Part shown: positions 1-8,896 of the stretch, piece after piece | How positions within the stretch are numbered: the stretch's first letter is position 1 | Layout of the letters: each line of letters opens with the position of its first letter | Assembly (NCBI GenBank): GCA_001647635.1 | Contig: CP014761.1 | Span: 62,001-126,000 of the forward strand | Source: Leifsonia xyli | GTDB lineage: Bacteria > Actinomycetota > Actinomycetes > Actinomycetales > Microbacteriaceae | Direction: 5' to 3' | DNA length: 64,000 bases | The notes under the pieces: generated by a model | Databases searched by the model: none | Told to the model about the DNA's origin: nothing | What the model saw: only the letters and a program-made list of their open reading frames with translations | Position numbers and translations under genes: made by a program

Positions 1-912
1 GAGGGGCAGCGCATCCTCGACGACCGGGACTTCTGGCGCTACCAGTCCCGCTCGCTTGCGGTGTTCCTCGACGGCGACCTGGCCGAGACGTTCCGCCTGC
101 CGAACCGGCTGGGCACCGCATGCGAGATCGCAGACCGGTTCTACGTCAAGCCGCTGCTGCGCGCGCTGACCTTCCCGCAGTCGGCGCTCATCCTCGCCCT
201 CGCGGGCAACTCCGTGCGGCTGCTGCACATCTCGCCCGACCGGCCGCCGGAGCGGATCGACGTGCCGGGGATGCCGCGCGACGTGGCGGCGGCGGTCGGA
301 CTCGCCTCGGTGAGCGGCCGGTCGCCGGACGGCCGCATCCAGGGCTCCGAGGGCCAGAAGGTGCGGATGCTGGAGTATGTCCAGGCGATCGAACGCGCCC
401 TGCACCCGCTGCTGGCCAACTCCACCGAGCCGCTCATCCTCGCCGCCGCCGAGCCGCTCGCGGGCATCTTCCGCGGCGCCGGCGAGCATCCGCGGCTCGT
501 GGCCGAGACGATCGGCGGAAGCCCCGAGGACAAGACCGACGAGGAGATCGCGACGGCCGCCCGCGGCGTGCTCGACCGGTTGTACGCGAGCAAGGTGGCC
601 GCGCTGCGGGATGCCTACGAGGCCCGGATCGCGGCCGGCACGGCCCTCGTCGACCTCAGCGACATCGCCCGCGCGGCGACCTTCGGCGCGGTGGAGTCGC
701 TGGTGATCGACATCGACCGCCGCGTGCCCGGGTCGGTCGATGAGGACACCGGGGCGATCACGCTCGCACCCGAGGACGAGCCGGGGGAGTACGGCGTGGT
801 GGACGAGGTGCTGCGGCGGGCGCTGGCCTCCAAGGCGAAGGTCTACGCCCTGCGCGCGGAGGACGTCCCGGGCGGCGGAGCCGCGGCCGCCGCCGTGCGC
901 TATCCGGTCTGA
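1..912 (+). CDS. baeRF-family protein, 5' end outside the window
   Basis: The open frame enters from the window edge (the first bases already read EGQRILDDRDFWRYQSRSLA), so the true start lies upstream and the GTG at 61 is internal. The opening FWRYQSRSLAVFL, the VKPLLRAL segment and the alternating hydrophobic strands resemble the bacterial archaeo-eukaryotic release factor (baeRF) families. These relate to eRF1 and ribosome-rescue proteins, but most have no proven function. The visible part is 303 residues and ends with a Gly/Ala-rich tail. It converges on the DUF2017 gene with a 6-base gap. Family assignment is by motif recognition; a role in translation quality control or stress is only inference. 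Confidence 0.7.
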   Translation, partial: EGQRILDDRDFWRYQSRSLAVFLDGDLAETFRLPNRLGTACEIADRFYVKPLLRALTFPQSALILALAGNSVRLLHISPDRPPERIDVPGMPRDVAAAVGLASVSGRSPDGRIQGSEGQKVRMLEYVQAIERALHPLLANSTEPLILAAAEPLAGIFRGAGEHPRLVAETIGGSPEDKTDEEIATAARGVLDRLYASKVAALRDAYEARIAAGTALVDLSDIARAATFGAVESLVIDIDRRVPGSVDEDTGAITLAPEDEPGEYGVVDEVLRRALASKAKVYALRAEDVPGGGAAAAAVRYPV

Positions 913-918
913 CGCCCT

Positions 919-1422
919 TCAGCGGCGCGGCTGCACCGTCATCACGAGCAGTTCCTGCACGCCGGCGAGCCAGTCGTAGACGGCGCGCTGCAGCGCGGTG
1001 TCCTCGTCGTGGATGTCGCCCTCGTCGCCGTCCTGGTGGATGCCGAGCCGCGCCGCGAGCACGAGGCGGATGTCGGTGATCGTGCGGAGCCACGCCGTCA
1101 CCTGCGCCGGGTCCAGCACCGCGACCGTCGTCCCGTCCTCGCGACGGGACAGGGACTCGATCATGGTGCGTGCGCTCGCCTCCTTGCGCTCGGCGAGGCC
1201 CGCGGCGGTGAAGCGGCGGAACTCGGCGGACGCCTGAGGGTCGTCCGGGTAGGCGTCCGGCAGCAGCCGGTCGAGTGCCGGGTCGAAGCCGTCGGCGTCC
1301 GGGTCGGCAGCCGCGCGCGCCAGGTCGATGGACTGCTCGGCGAGCGACGTCAGCAGCTCGGCCTCGTCCTCGGGGAAGCGCGCCGACACGGTCCCGTCGC
1401 GGTGCTTGCGGAACGGGGTCAT
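919..1422 (-). CDS. DUF2017 domain-containing protein
   Basis: A 167-residue, largely alpha-helical acidic protein beginning [16 protein letters not shown]. The ATG at 1422 overlaps the clpS stop codon (ATGA), so the two are translationally coupled; an in-frame GTG at 1449 lies inside clpS and is less likely. DUF2017 proteins are typically encoded directly after clpS in actinobacteria, which suggests, without proving, a link to Clp adaptor function or N-degron turnover. No catalytic motif or membrane segment is visible. Confidence 0.85.
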   Translation of the reverse strand: MTPFRKHRDGTVSARFPEDEAELLTSLAEQSIDLARAAADPDADGFDPALDRLLPDAYPDDPQASAEFRRFTAAGLAERKEASARTMIESLSRREDGTTVAVLDPAQVTAWLRTITDIRLVLAARLGIHQDGDEGDIHDEDTALQRAVYDWLAGVQELLVMTVQPRR

Positions 1423-1724
1423 GCGTCCGCCTTCGTCAGCGTCGCCCACAGGCCGTAGTCGTGCATGGCCTCCACGTGCCGCTCCATCTCCTCGCGCGTG
1501 CCGGTCGCGACGACCGCGCGCCCCTCGGTGTGCACCAGCATCATGAGCCGCTCGGCCTCCCGGCGCGGGAACCCGAAGTACGTCTGGAAGACGTAGGTCA
1601 CGTAGCTCATGAGGTTGACCGGGTCGTTCCAGACGATGGTCACCCAGGGGGAGCCGAGCTCGAGCAGCTCGTCCGTCCCGGTCTCTTCGAGGGTGTCGGC
1701 GCCGGTGGCCGGGAGGGAGCTCAC
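1419..1724 (-). CDS. clpS: ATP-dependent Clp protease adaptor ClpS
   Basis: A 101-residue adaptor that delivers N-degron substrates to ClpAP/ClpCP. The core [20 protein letters not shown] contains the Asn-Asp pair and the Met/Tyr pocket that bind the substrate N-terminal residue, and is followed by a typical [12 protein letters not shown] helix-strand segment. The first 25 residues form the expected flexible acidic extension. The GTG start at 1724 overlaps the stop of the upstream GH15 gene (GTGA), and the end overlaps the DUF2017 start, so all three are read as one coupled operon. Coupling of clpS to a glycosidase is unusual and may only reflect compact gene packing. Confidence 0.92.
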   Translation of the reverse strand: MSSLPATGADTLEETGTDELLELGSPWVTIVWNDPVNLMSYVTYVFQTYFGFPRREAERLMMLVHTEGRAVVATGTREEMERHVEAMHDYGLWATLTKADA

Positions 1725-3496
1725 AGCGGGAGGCCGCCGATCGCGTCCGCCGCGCGGACCAGCGTCAGGTGGGTCAGCGCCTGGGGCGTGTTGCCCGCGT
1801 GCGAGCGGCCCTCGACGTCGTATTCCTCGGAGAGCATACCGACGTCGTTGGCCAGGCCGAGCAGCCGGTCCATCATCCGGATCGCGTCGTCGCGGCGTCC
1901 CGATTGCGCGTACTGCTCCACCAGCCAGAACGAGCAGGCGAGGAAGGGATGCTCTCCCGGCGGCAGCCCGTCGACGCCGGACTCGGTACGGTAGCGCAGC
2001 AGCAGCCCGTCCCGCAGCAGGTCGGTCTCGAGCGCCTTCACGGTGCCGAGCATCCGCGGGTCGTCGTAGTCGATGTAGCCGACCTGGGCGAGCTGGAGGA
2101 GGGACGCATCCACCTCGGTCGTGCCGAAGTGCTGCACGTACGTGCCGCGGTGCGGGTCCCAGCCGTTCGCCTCGATGTCGGCGCGGATGGCGTCGCGCTC
2201 GCGCTTCCACCGCTCGGCCGGCCCCTCGAGGCCGTACTCCTCGACGGCGCGGACGGCGCAGTCGAAGGCGGCCCAGACGAGCGCGCGCGAGTGGACGAAG
2301 TGCTGCGGCTTGTCGCGGATCTCCCAGATGCCGTGGTCGGGCTCGCGCCAGTGCTGCTCCAGGTAGCCCATCAGTGCGCGCTGCAGTGCCCACGAGAACC
2401 GCGTCTCGGCGTTGCCCTCGCGGCGGCCGCGGTCGAGCGCCAGCATGACCTCGCCGATCACGTCCGCCTGGAACTGGTTGGAGGCGTCGTTGCCGATGCG
2501 CACCGGATGCGCTCCCTGGTAGCCGGGGAGGCTGTCGATGATGCGCTCGTCGAGGTCGCGCTCGCCCGCCAGGCCGTACATGATCTGCACGTCGCCCGGG
2601 TCGCCCGCGATCGCGCGCAGCAGCCAGTCTCGCCAGTGGTCGACGTAGTCGTCGTAGCCGTGGGCGAGGAGAACGGCGATGGTGAGGGACGCGTCCCGCA
2701 GCCAGACGTAGCGGTAGTCCCAGTTGCGCTCGCCCCCGTACGCCTCGGGCAGCGAGGTGGTCGCGGCGGCGACGATGCCGCCGGTCTCGAGGTGCGAGAG
2801 GGCGCGCAGCAGGAGCAGCGAGCGCACGACCTCGTCGCGGTACGGCCCGTCGTGCTCGCAGCCGCTCGCCCACGTCGTCCACCACTCGCGGCTGTGCTGG
2901 ATGGAGTGCTCGACGTCGAGCGCCGGCGGGGCGTCGCGGTGCGACGGGAACCAGGTCAGCGTGAGGTCGACCGTCTCGCCCGCGTGAACGGTGAACTCGC
3001 CCTCGTGCGCGTGGTTCGTCGCATGCAGCTGCGCGCCGCGCACGACGATCGCGTCGGGTCCGGCGACCGCGATGAGCGCATGCGGCTTCTCGGTCTTGTC
3101 CTGGCGGACCCACGGGATCGCGGTGGCGTAGCCGAAGCGGATGCGCAGGTCCTGACGCATCTGCACCGTCCCGCTCACCCCGCGGACGCGACGGATGATG
3201 TCGGCGCGGTGGTCGTCCATGGGCATGAGGTCGATGACCTCGACCTCGCCCTCGGCGGTCACCCAGCGGGTGACGAGGATCATCGTGTCCTTCTCGTAGC
3301 GGCGCGTGCTGCTCGCCTCGGCATCGACCGGAGCGACCAGCCAGCGGCCGTGGTCCTCGGTGCCGAGCAGGGCGCCGAACATCGAGCGCGAGTCGTACCG
3401 AGGGAGGCAGAGCCAGTCGATGCTCCCGTCCTTGCCGACGAGGGCCCCGGTGAAGCAGTCACTGATCAGGGCGTAATCCTCGATGGGGAGCGACAT
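1721..3496 (-). CDS. glycoside hydrolase family 15 protein (glucoamylase/trehalase type)
   Basis: A 591-residue GH15 enzyme without a signal peptide, so cytoplasmic. The N-terminal region (about 1-215) is the beta-sandwich with [17 protein letters not shown] and [16 protein letters not shown]. The (alpha/alpha)6 barrel follows with [12 protein letters not shown], the probable general-acid segment GIWEIRD and the probable general-base segment LSEEYD. Mycobacterial members of this type are trehalases, and otsA/otsB lie 10 kb away, so a trehalase or alpha-glucosidase activity on internal sugars is plausible; substrate cannot be settled from sequence. The ATG at 3496 sits back to back with zwf, separated by 29 bases. 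It heads the clpS-DUF2017 operon. Confidence 0.85.
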   Translation of the reverse strand: MSLPIEDYALISDCFTGALVGKDGSIDWLCLPRYDSRSMFGALLGTEDHGRWLVAPVDAEASSTRRYEKDTMILVTRWVTAEGEVEVIDLMPMDDHRADIIRRVRGVSGTVQMRQDLRIRFGYATAIPWVRQDKTEKPHALIAVAGPDAIVVRGAQLHATNHAHEGEFTVHAGETVDLTLTWFPSHRDAPPALDVEHSIQHSREWWTTWASGCEHDGPYRDEVVRSLLLLRALSHLETGGIVAAATTSLPEAYGGERNWDYRYVWLRDASLTIAVLLAHGYDDYVDHWRDWLLRAIAGDPGDVQIMYGLAGERDLDERIIDSLPGYQGAHPVRIGNDASNQFQADVIGEVMLALDRGRREGNAETRFSWALQRALMGYLEQHWREPDHGIWEIRDKPQHFVHSRALVWAAFDCAVRAVEEYGLEGPAERWKRERDAIRADIEANGWDPHRGTYVQHFGTTEVDASLLQLAQVGYIDYDDPRMLGTVKALETDLLRDGLLLRYRTESGVDGLPPGEHPFLACSFWLVEQYAQSGRRDDAIRMMDRLLGLANDVGMLSEEYDVEGRSHAGNTPQALTHLTLVRAADAIGGLPL

Positions 3497-3512
3497 ATTC
3501 CCAGTATGGCCG

Positions 3513-3518
3513 TACTGT
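3513..3518 (+). promoter_or_regulatory. -10 element of zwf, leaderless start
   Basis: TACTGT at 3513-3518 ends seven bases before the ATG at 3526. With the usual -10 to start-site distance, transcription would begin at or next to the ATG. No ribosome binding site precedes the gene, which agrees with a leaderless message and favours ATG 3526 over GTG 3517. No convincing -35 box is visible. Confidence 0.4.
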
Positions 3519-3525
3519 GATCGCC

Positions 3526-4902
3526 ATGACGCAGGCTGTGGACACTCTTGTCATTCTCGGAGCATCCGGCGACCTCACGTCGAGGCTGCTCCTTCCCGCC
3601 ATCGGCCAGCTGCTCACCGATCAGCCGAAGCGCGCCGTCTCCCTCGTCGGCTCTGCCAGCGATGACCTCGACGACGACGCGTGGCGCGCGATCGTGAAGA
3701 AGTCGTTCGCGACGGTCGGGGCCAAGGGCGCCGCGATCGAGAAGCTGCTGAAGGAGACCCGCTACGTGAAGGCGGACGCCACCAGCGCCGACGACCTCGA
3801 GAGCCTGCTCCGGAGCGTGAAGGGCGTGCCCGCGCTGTACTTCGCGCTGCCGCCCGCCGTGACAGCGAAGGCCTGTAAGGCGCTCGGGACCTTCGAGCTG
3901 CCGAAGGGCCTGACCCTCGCCCTCGAGAAGCCGTTCGGCACCGACCGGAAGAGCGCCATCGCGCTCAACGAACAGCTGGCGACGCTGGTGCCGGAGTCCC
4001 AGATCCACCGGGTGGACCACTTCCTCGGCCAGTCGAGCGTGTTCAACATCCTCGGCGTCCGGTTCGCGAACAGCATCCTGGAGCCGCTCTGGAACGGCCG
4101 GCACATCCAGTCGGTCGACGTCATCTACGACGAGACGCTCGCCCTGGAGGGACGTGCCCGCTACTACGACGGCGCCGGCGCCCTGATGGACATGATCCAG
4201 AGTCACCTGCTGCAGGTCATGGCGGTGCTCGCGATGGAGCCGCCGTCGACGCTCGGCGAGGCGGACCTGCGCGACGCTAAGCAGCTGGTGCTGCGCGCGA
4301 CGAAGGTGTGGGCCGACGACCCGGTCGCCTCGAGCCGTCGGGCGCGTTACGGCGCGGGGAAGATCGACGGCAAGAAGCTGCCTGCCTACGAAAACGAGGA
4401 GGGGGTCGACCCGAAGCGCGAGACGGAGACGCTCGCCGAGGTGACCCTACAGGTGGACACCTGGCGCTGGAGCGGAGTGCCGTTCACCCTGCGCTCGGGC
4501 AAGGCGCTCGGCAGCCGCCGGCGCGAGATGGTCGTCACCTTCGTGCCGGCCGCGCACATCCCGTCCGGACTGAAGGGGGCGACAGAGCCGGCGAAACTCC
4601 GGCTGATGTTCGCGCCCGACTCGATGTCGTTCGAAGTGAACATCAACGGCTCCGGCGATCCCTTCGAGCTGGAGCGCGCGTCGCTGACGGCGGATTTCGG
4701 ACCGGGCGAGCTGCTGGCCTACGGTGAGGTGCTGGAGGGCATTCTCGACGGCGACCCCTCGCTGTCCGTCCGCGCGGACACGGCGGTGGAGTGCTGGCGG
4801 ATCGTGGAGCCCGTCCTCGCGGCTTGGCGCGCTGGGAAGGTTCCCCTGGACGAGTACCCGGCCGGTTCGGGAGGTCCGAAGGACTGGCCGGAGCTCGGCT
4901 GA
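3526..4902 (+). CDS. zwf: glucose-6-phosphate dehydrogenase
   Basis: A 458-residue enzyme catalysing oxidation of glucose 6-phosphate to 6-phosphogluconolactone, the NADPH-yielding entry to the pentose phosphate pathway. The Rossmann motif is GASGDLTSRLLLP near the N-terminus. The substrate and catalytic segment is RVDHFLGQSSVFNILGVRF, where His replaces nothing expected but KE of the classical DHYLGKE is QS. The segment EPLWNGRHIQSVDV follows. It is somewhat shorter than typical G6PDH (about 490-510 residues), so it resembles the divergent second Zwf of some actinobacteria. It is transcribed divergently from the GH15 gene and is monocistronic. The start was chosen from a -10 box seven bases upstream. 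Confidence 0.88.
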   Translation: MTQAVDTLVILGASGDLTSRLLLPAIGQLLTDQPKRAVSLVGSASDDLDDDAWRAIVKKSFATVGAKGAAIEKLLKETRYVKADATSADDLESLLRSVKGVPALYFALPPAVTAKACKALGTFELPKGLTLALEKPFGTDRKSAIALNEQLATLVPESQIHRVDHFLGQSSVFNILGVRFANSILEPLWNGRHIQSVDVIYDETLALEGRARYYDGAGALMDMIQSHLLQVMAVLAMEPPSTLGEADLRDAKQLVLRATKVWADDPVASSRRARYGAGKIDGKKLPAYENEEGVDPKRETETLAEVTLQVDTWRWSGVPFTLRSGKALGSRRREMVVTFVPAAHIPSGLKGATEPAKLRLMFAPDSMSFEVNINGSGDPFELERASLTADFGPGELLAYGEVLEGILDGDPSLSVRADTAVECWRIVEPVLAAWRAGKVPLDEYPAGSGGPKDWPELG

Positions 4903-4936
4903 GCCCCGCGGGGCGCGGCGGCCCGGTCTGCGGTCG

Positions 4937-5434
4937 TCAGGCCGCGGTGCGGTGCGAGACCAGCGGGAACTCGCCGGTCACCGGCTTGCGAAGGTCGGTC
5001 CACTGCGTGATCGGGGCCGGCTCCCAGCCGAACGCGGCGGGCTCGGCCTCGACGGCGGGAGCCTCCACCTCGGCGGCGGGGACCTCGGCGACCGGCGCGG
5101 GCTCGGCGACGTGAGCGGGAACGACCTCGGCCTCGACGGGGGCGTCGGCGACGGACGCGGCCAGGTGCTGCGGCGCCGTCAGCGACTCGCCCGCCTCGAG
5201 GCGGCGACGCGCCTCGGCGATGGCGGCGGCGATCCCGACCGAGACCGACTGCGCGAGGATCGAGTGGAAAATGGTGTCGGTGTCGTCCTGGGCGCGGCGG
5301 ACGACCGTCCACTCGCCGTCCGCTCCGATGAGCTCGGACACCTTGCCGTGCACGAGCTCAAGAATCTGGGCATCCGTCAACTGCGGAGCCGGAGCCGCCG
5401 GCACTGGCGCGGCGTGCCGCCTACGACCAAACAT
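4937..5434 (-). CDS. hypothetical protein with Ala/Pro/Glu-rich C-terminal half
   Basis: A 165-residue protein of unknown function. The start ATG at 5434 has a strong Shine-Dalgarno sequence (GGAAGGGG, eight bases upstream). Residues 1-75 are basic (MFGRRRH) then helical, with DAQILELVHGKVSELIGADG and a later ILAQSVSVGIAAAIAEARRR. The second half is a low-complexity run of Ala, Val, Glu and Pro (VEAEVVPAHVAEPAPV and similar), likely disordered. There is no signal peptide or clear membrane segment. It converges on zwf. Confidence 0.65.
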   Translation of the reverse strand: MFGRRRHAAPVPAAPAPQLTDAQILELVHGKVSELIGADGEWTVVRRAQDDTDTIFHSILAQSVSVGIAAAIAEARRRLEAGESLTAPQHLAASVADAPVEAEVVPAHVAEPAPVAEVPAAEVEAPAVEAEPAAFGWEPAPITQWTDLRKPVTGEFPLVSHRTAA

Positions 5435-5456
5435 CGCGCAACCCCTTCCAGGTTCA

Positions 5457-5471
5457 ACAAGTAATACAAGT
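5457..5471 (-). promoter_or_regulatory. direct repeat upstream of the 165-residue gene
   Basis: On the plus strand this reads ACAAGTAATACAAGT, a six-base word repeated with nine-base period. It lies 23 bases before the ATG at 5434, in an AT-richer island within very GC-rich surroundings. A -10-like TATTAC falls inside it on the minus strand. It could be promoter plus operator for the 165-residue gene; no regulator can be named. Confidence 0.3.
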
Positions 5472-5533
5472 GTCCTGGAGGAGTGCCGCGGAAACCCGCG
5501 CAACACGCCGGGAGATCCGCGGAAATCGGCGGG

Positions 5534-5752
5534 TCAGCGACCCTTTCGGCCTCCGACCGGCTTGGATTCGCGCTCGGAGGCCTCGCGAGTCTCCTGGAGG
5601 ACGGCCCCGACGGCCAGCGCGAGCGAGATGCCGGCGTTGATCCACATGAGAGGGACGCGCCAATCGCGCGGGCCGTTCTTGGAGGACTGGATGGTGGTCC
5701 AGAGCCCGATCGCCGCACTGATCACGGCGCCGTTGAAGAGGTACTTGCGCAT
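5534..5752 (-). CDS. small two-pass membrane protein of unknown function
   Basis: A 72-residue protein with two predicted transmembrane segments (about residues 6-20, FNGAVISAAIGLWTT, and 33-52, VPLMWINAGISLALAVGAVL) joined by a short polar loop. The C-terminal tail is very basic and charged (ETREASERESKPVGGRKGR). The ATG at 5752 has an AAAGGA ribosome binding site six bases upstream. It lies divergent to the ArsB-like permease. The function is not recognisable. Confidence 0.6.
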   Translation of the reverse strand: MRKYLFNGAVISAAIGLWTTIQSSKNGPRDWRVPLMWINAGISLALAVGAVLQETREASERESKPVGGRKGR

Positions 5753-5814
5753 CCGATTCCTTTCCGGGTCGTCCCGTAGCGTACGCTTCGATGGTCTGGG
5801 CCGGGAGGAGGAGG

Positions 5815-6969
5815 ATGCGCACCGCGATCGTGGGCGCCGTGCTCCTCGTGCTCGGCGCGATCGCCGTGGCCACCGGCCTGCTGCCGGTGCCGGAGGCGAT
5901 CGAGCTGTGGGACCGTGTCTGGCCCATCCTGCTCTTCGTCGTCGCCATCACCGTGGTGACCGAGCTCGCCGCCGAGGCGGGCGTCTTCACCGTGCTCGCC
6001 CAGCAGACCGCGCGCTGGGGCCGCGGGCGCGCCTGGGTTCTGTGGCTGCTCGTCGTGGTCGTCGCGGCGCTGAGCACCATCTTCCTGTCGCTCGACACGA
6101 CCGCGGTGCTGCTCACCCCGGTCGTGATCGTGATGGCGCGGCACGCCGGGCTGAACCCGCTGCCGTTCGCCCTGACCACCGTGTGGATGGCGAATGCCGG
6201 CTCGCTGCTGCTGCCCGTCTCCAACCTGACCAACCTGCTGGCCCAGCGCTCCATGGGCGACCCGTCGCCCGCGGCGTTCGCGGCGCTCATGTGGGCGCCG
6301 GCGCTGGTGGCGATGATCGTGCCGATGATCGTGGTGTTCGTCATCGCGCGGCGCTCGCTCCTCGTCCGCTACGAGACGGGCGAGGAGGACGGCATCGAGG
6401 ACCGGGTGCTGTTCTGGGTCTCCGCCGCGGTCGTGGTGGCGCTCGTCCCGCTGCTGGTGTCGGGCCTGCCGGTGTGGCTGCCGACGACGATCGCGGCCGT
6501 GGTGCTGGTGGTGCTCTTCCTCGTGCGGCGGCGCGGAGTCGTGCGCTTCGGGCTGCTGCCGTGGCAGCTGGTGCTCCTCGCCTCCGGGCTGTTCCTCTTC
6601 ATCGAGGCGCTGCACGCCGCCGGGCTCGGGACGCTGATGGCGACGGTCTCCGGGACGGGGGAGTCGCCGCTGGCCCTCCTGCGCCTGTCGCTGACCGGAC
6701 TGGTCGGTGCGAACGCGATCGACAACCTGCCGGCCTACCTCGCCCTGGAGCCGGTCGCCGAGAGCCCGGCGCGGCTCGCGGCGCTGCTCATCGGCGTGAA
6801 TGCCGGTCCGCTGATCACGCCGTGGGCGAGCCTCGCGACCCTCCTCTGGCACCAGCGCCTGACGTCGTTCGACGTCGAGATCCGCTGGTCCCGGTATATG
6901 CTCCTCGGCCTGATCGTCGCCCCCGTCACCGTCGTCCTCGCCACCCTGGCCCTCTCCGCCACGCTTTGA
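5815..6969 (+). CDS. ArsB/SLC13-type membrane permease
   Basis: A 384-residue integral membrane protein with about ten to eleven hydrophobic segments, in the ion-transporter superfamily fold (ArsB, CitMHS, SLC13). Diagnostic stretches are LSLDTTAVLLTPVVIVMA, NAGSLLLPVSNLTNLLA in the first half and the matching GANAIDNLPAYL and NAGPLITPWASLATLLW in the second, forming the two inverted repeats with re-entrant substrate loops. The substrate could be arsenite, another oxyanion or a dicarboxylate. No arsR or arsC gene is adjacent, so an arsenic role is unproven. The ATG at 5815 is chosen over GTG 5791 because GGAGGAGG lies just before it. Confidence 0.82.
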   Translation: MRTAIVGAVLLVLGAIAVATGLLPVPEAIELWDRVWPILLFVVAITVVTELAAEAGVFTVLAQQTARWGRGRAWVLWLLVVVVAALSTIFLSLDTTAVLLTPVVIVMARHAGLNPLPFALTTVWMANAGSLLLPVSNLTNLLAQRSMGDPSPAAFAALMWAPALVAMIVPMIVVFVIARRSLLVRYETGEEDGIEDRVLFWVSAAVVVALVPLLVSGLPVWLPTTIAAVVLVVLFLVRRRGVVRFGLLPWQLVLLASGLFLFIEALHAAGLGTLMATVSGTGESPLALLRLSLTGLVGANAIDNLPAYLALEPVAESPARLAALLIGVNAGPLITPWASLATLLWHQRLTSFDVEIRWSRYMLLGLIVAPVTVVLATLALSATL

Positions 6970-7009
6970 CCCTCTCCACTCTTCGTGTAGTCGATGGAGG
7001 GGGCGGGGG

Positions 7010-8896
7010 CTACTCGGCGGGGAGGAGCTGGGCGGCGTTGATCACGCGGCGGCGAGCCACGGCGAACAGGGCGAGGGCGAAGCCGAGGGCCGCCCACAGG
7101 AGGAGCCCGCCCAGGCCGCGCCAGGCGTCCGCCGAGCCGTCGATCGCGCCCTGCAGCGCCGTGATCGCGGGAGCCGTCGGCAGCCAGGGCAGCGCCGAGT
7201 CGAAGAAGTCCGGCGCGGTCGAGACGATGCCGGAGGCCAGCGTGATCACCACGACGAGCATCGACAGGAACCGCCCGACCCCTCCGAGCAGCGCGACGAG
7301 CCCGTGATTCACCGCGGCGAAGGCGATGCCGGTCGCGGACGCCAGGGCCGCGAAGCCGAACCAGTGCCCCACGTCGAGTCCGAGGGCGGGAGCCATCACG
7401 GCCGAGACGAGGACGCCCTGCAGCACGCCCAGCACGGCGGCGGGCACGAAGCCGTCGAGGGCGATCAGCCCGGCCGCCCGCGAGGTGAGCAGCGCGCGAC
7501 GCGACAGCGCCTGCAGCACGAGGAACGTCGCCAGCGCGCCCAGCCACAGGGCGACGGAGGCGAACAGCGGGATGCTGGAACTGCCGAACGCGGTCGTGCC
7601 CGAGGCCTTCTGCGTGACCGGCTCGGCCGCGACCTTCGCGAGGCTGGTCCGCTCGCCGCTGTCGTACGACGGCAGCTGCTTCACCGCCGTGTGCAGCCCC
7701 ATGGCGAGCGACGCGGCGCCGGAGGCCGACTGATCGGCCCCGGAGGCGAGGGCCGGGATGCCGTCGCTCAGCTGCTGGACACCGGTCGCCAGCTGCTGCG
7801 CGCCGTCCGCGGACTGGGAGGCGCCGGAGGCGAGCTGCTGCGCGCCGGACGCCAGTCCGTTCAGGCCGCCGACGAGCTGGTCGCTGCTGTCCGCCACCTT
7901 GCCCACCCCGATCTGCGCGATGGTGGCGTTCTTGATGCCGTCCTGCAGCTTCGGCGACTGCGCCTGGATGGTGCCGCACAGCTGGGCGAGCTTCGGGTCG
8001 AGGGCTGGATCCAGGCCGGCGCAGGCGCTGGCCGCGGTGCCGCCGATCGCCTGAAGTGCCTGCGTGACCTCCGTCGCAGCAGTTCCCGCGTTGCCGCTCA
8101 GACCGCGCAGAGCGCCGGGCAGCGCGGCGGCGCCGTCGGCTGTCTTCTGGATGCCGTCCGCCAGCCCCGACGTCCCGTCCGACAGCTGCGAGATACCGCC
8201 CGCGAGCGACGATGCGCCGCTCGACAGCTGCGCCGCGCCGTCGCCGAGCTGGTGCGTCCCGCTCGCGAGCTGCGTCAGTCCGCCCGAGAGCTGGTCCGCG
8301 CCGGTCGCCGCCTTGCCGAGCTGCTCGCCGAGCGTGTTGAAGCCGACGTAGACGTTCTCGATGTAGGTCGAGGTCAGCTGCTTGTTCAGCACCGACGTGG
8401 CCGTGGTCGTCACCGCCTGGCTGATCGCCGGGTCCACGAGCTTCGAGTCCTTGCTGGTGCGCACGTCGATGGTGGCCTGGGTCGCCTGCGACGCGTCGCC
8501 CGCGGTCGAGGTCGCCGCCTTCGAGAAGTTCTCCGGGATGGTCACGACCGAGACGTACTCTCCGCTCGCGATCCCCTTGTCCGCGTCCTTCTTGTCCGTC
8601 AGCACCCACGAGAAGTTGTCGTTCTTCGTGTCGAGCAGCCCGGCCGCCATCTGGCGTCCGAGCGGGACCGTCTGGCCGTTCAGCTTCACCGGCTGGTCGA
8701 GGTTGACCACGGCCGCCTTGACGTCGTGGAGGCGCTCGGTCGGGTTCCAGAGGGCCCAGACCAGCAAACCGCCGATGACGAGCGGGACGAGCAGGATGCC
8801 GGCGATGGTGAGCCACGTCACGCGCTTGTCGGAGCGCATCCGCTCCAGCGAGAACAGCGACCCGGGACGGCGCAGGGGAGAGGTGGGGGTGGTCAT
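7010..8896 (-). CDS. YhgE/Pip domain-containing membrane protein
   Basis: A 628-residue protein. One N-terminal transmembrane helix (about 27-48) precedes a long extracytoplasmic region made of heptad-like repeats (QLSGGLTQLASGTHQL, QLSSGASSLAGG, QQLATGVQQLSDG) broken by a Cys-containing insert near residues 280-310. About six C-terminal transmembrane helices from residue 440 onward form an ABC-2-permease-like domain. This is the YhgE/Pip architecture (phage-infection protein family, and SMYKT-type partners in ESX/ABC-like export). Its ATG overlaps the stop of the MMPL gene (TGATG), so the two are coupled and probably act in the same export process. The substrate is unknown. Confidence 0.88.
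   Translation of the reverse strand: MTTPTSPLRRPGSLFSLERMRSDKRVTWLTIAGILLVPLVIGGLLVWALWNPTERLHDVKAAVVNLDQPVKLNGQTVPLGRQMAAGLLDTKNDNFSWVLTDKKDADKGIASGEYVSVVTIPENFSKAATSTAGDASQATQATIDVRTSKDSKLVDPAISQAVTTTATSVLNKQLTSTYIENVYVGFNTLGEQLGKAATGADQLSGGLTQLASGTHQLGDGAAQLSSGASSLAGGISQLSDGTSGLADGIQKTADGAAALPGALRGLSGNAGTAATEVTQALQAIGGTAASACAGLDPALDPKLAQLCGTIQAQSPKLQDGIKNATIAQIGVGKVADSSDQLVGGLNGLASGAQQLASGASQSADGAQQLATGVQQLSDGIPALASGADQSASGAASLAMGLHTAVKQLPSYDSGERTSLAKVAAEPVTQKASGTTAFGSSSIPLFASVALWLGALATFLVLQALSRRALLTSRAAGLIALDGFVPAAVLGVLQGVLVSAVMAPALGLDVGHWFGFAALASATGIAFAAVNHGLVALLGGVGRFLSMLVVVITLASGIVSTAPDFFDSALPWLPTAPAITALQGAIDGSADAWRGLGGLLLWAALGFALALFAVARRRVINAAQLLPAE

Noticed and set aside
6970..7009. 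Possible terminator between the ArsB-like permease and the YhgE gene
   Set aside because: CCCTCTCCA and TGGAGGG pair only imperfectly around a long loop with no T-tract; too weak to call.
5220..7307. 695-codon plus-strand frame across two small genes and the ArsB-like permease
   Set aside because: It crosses three better-supported genes and yields Arg/Ala-rich nonsense.
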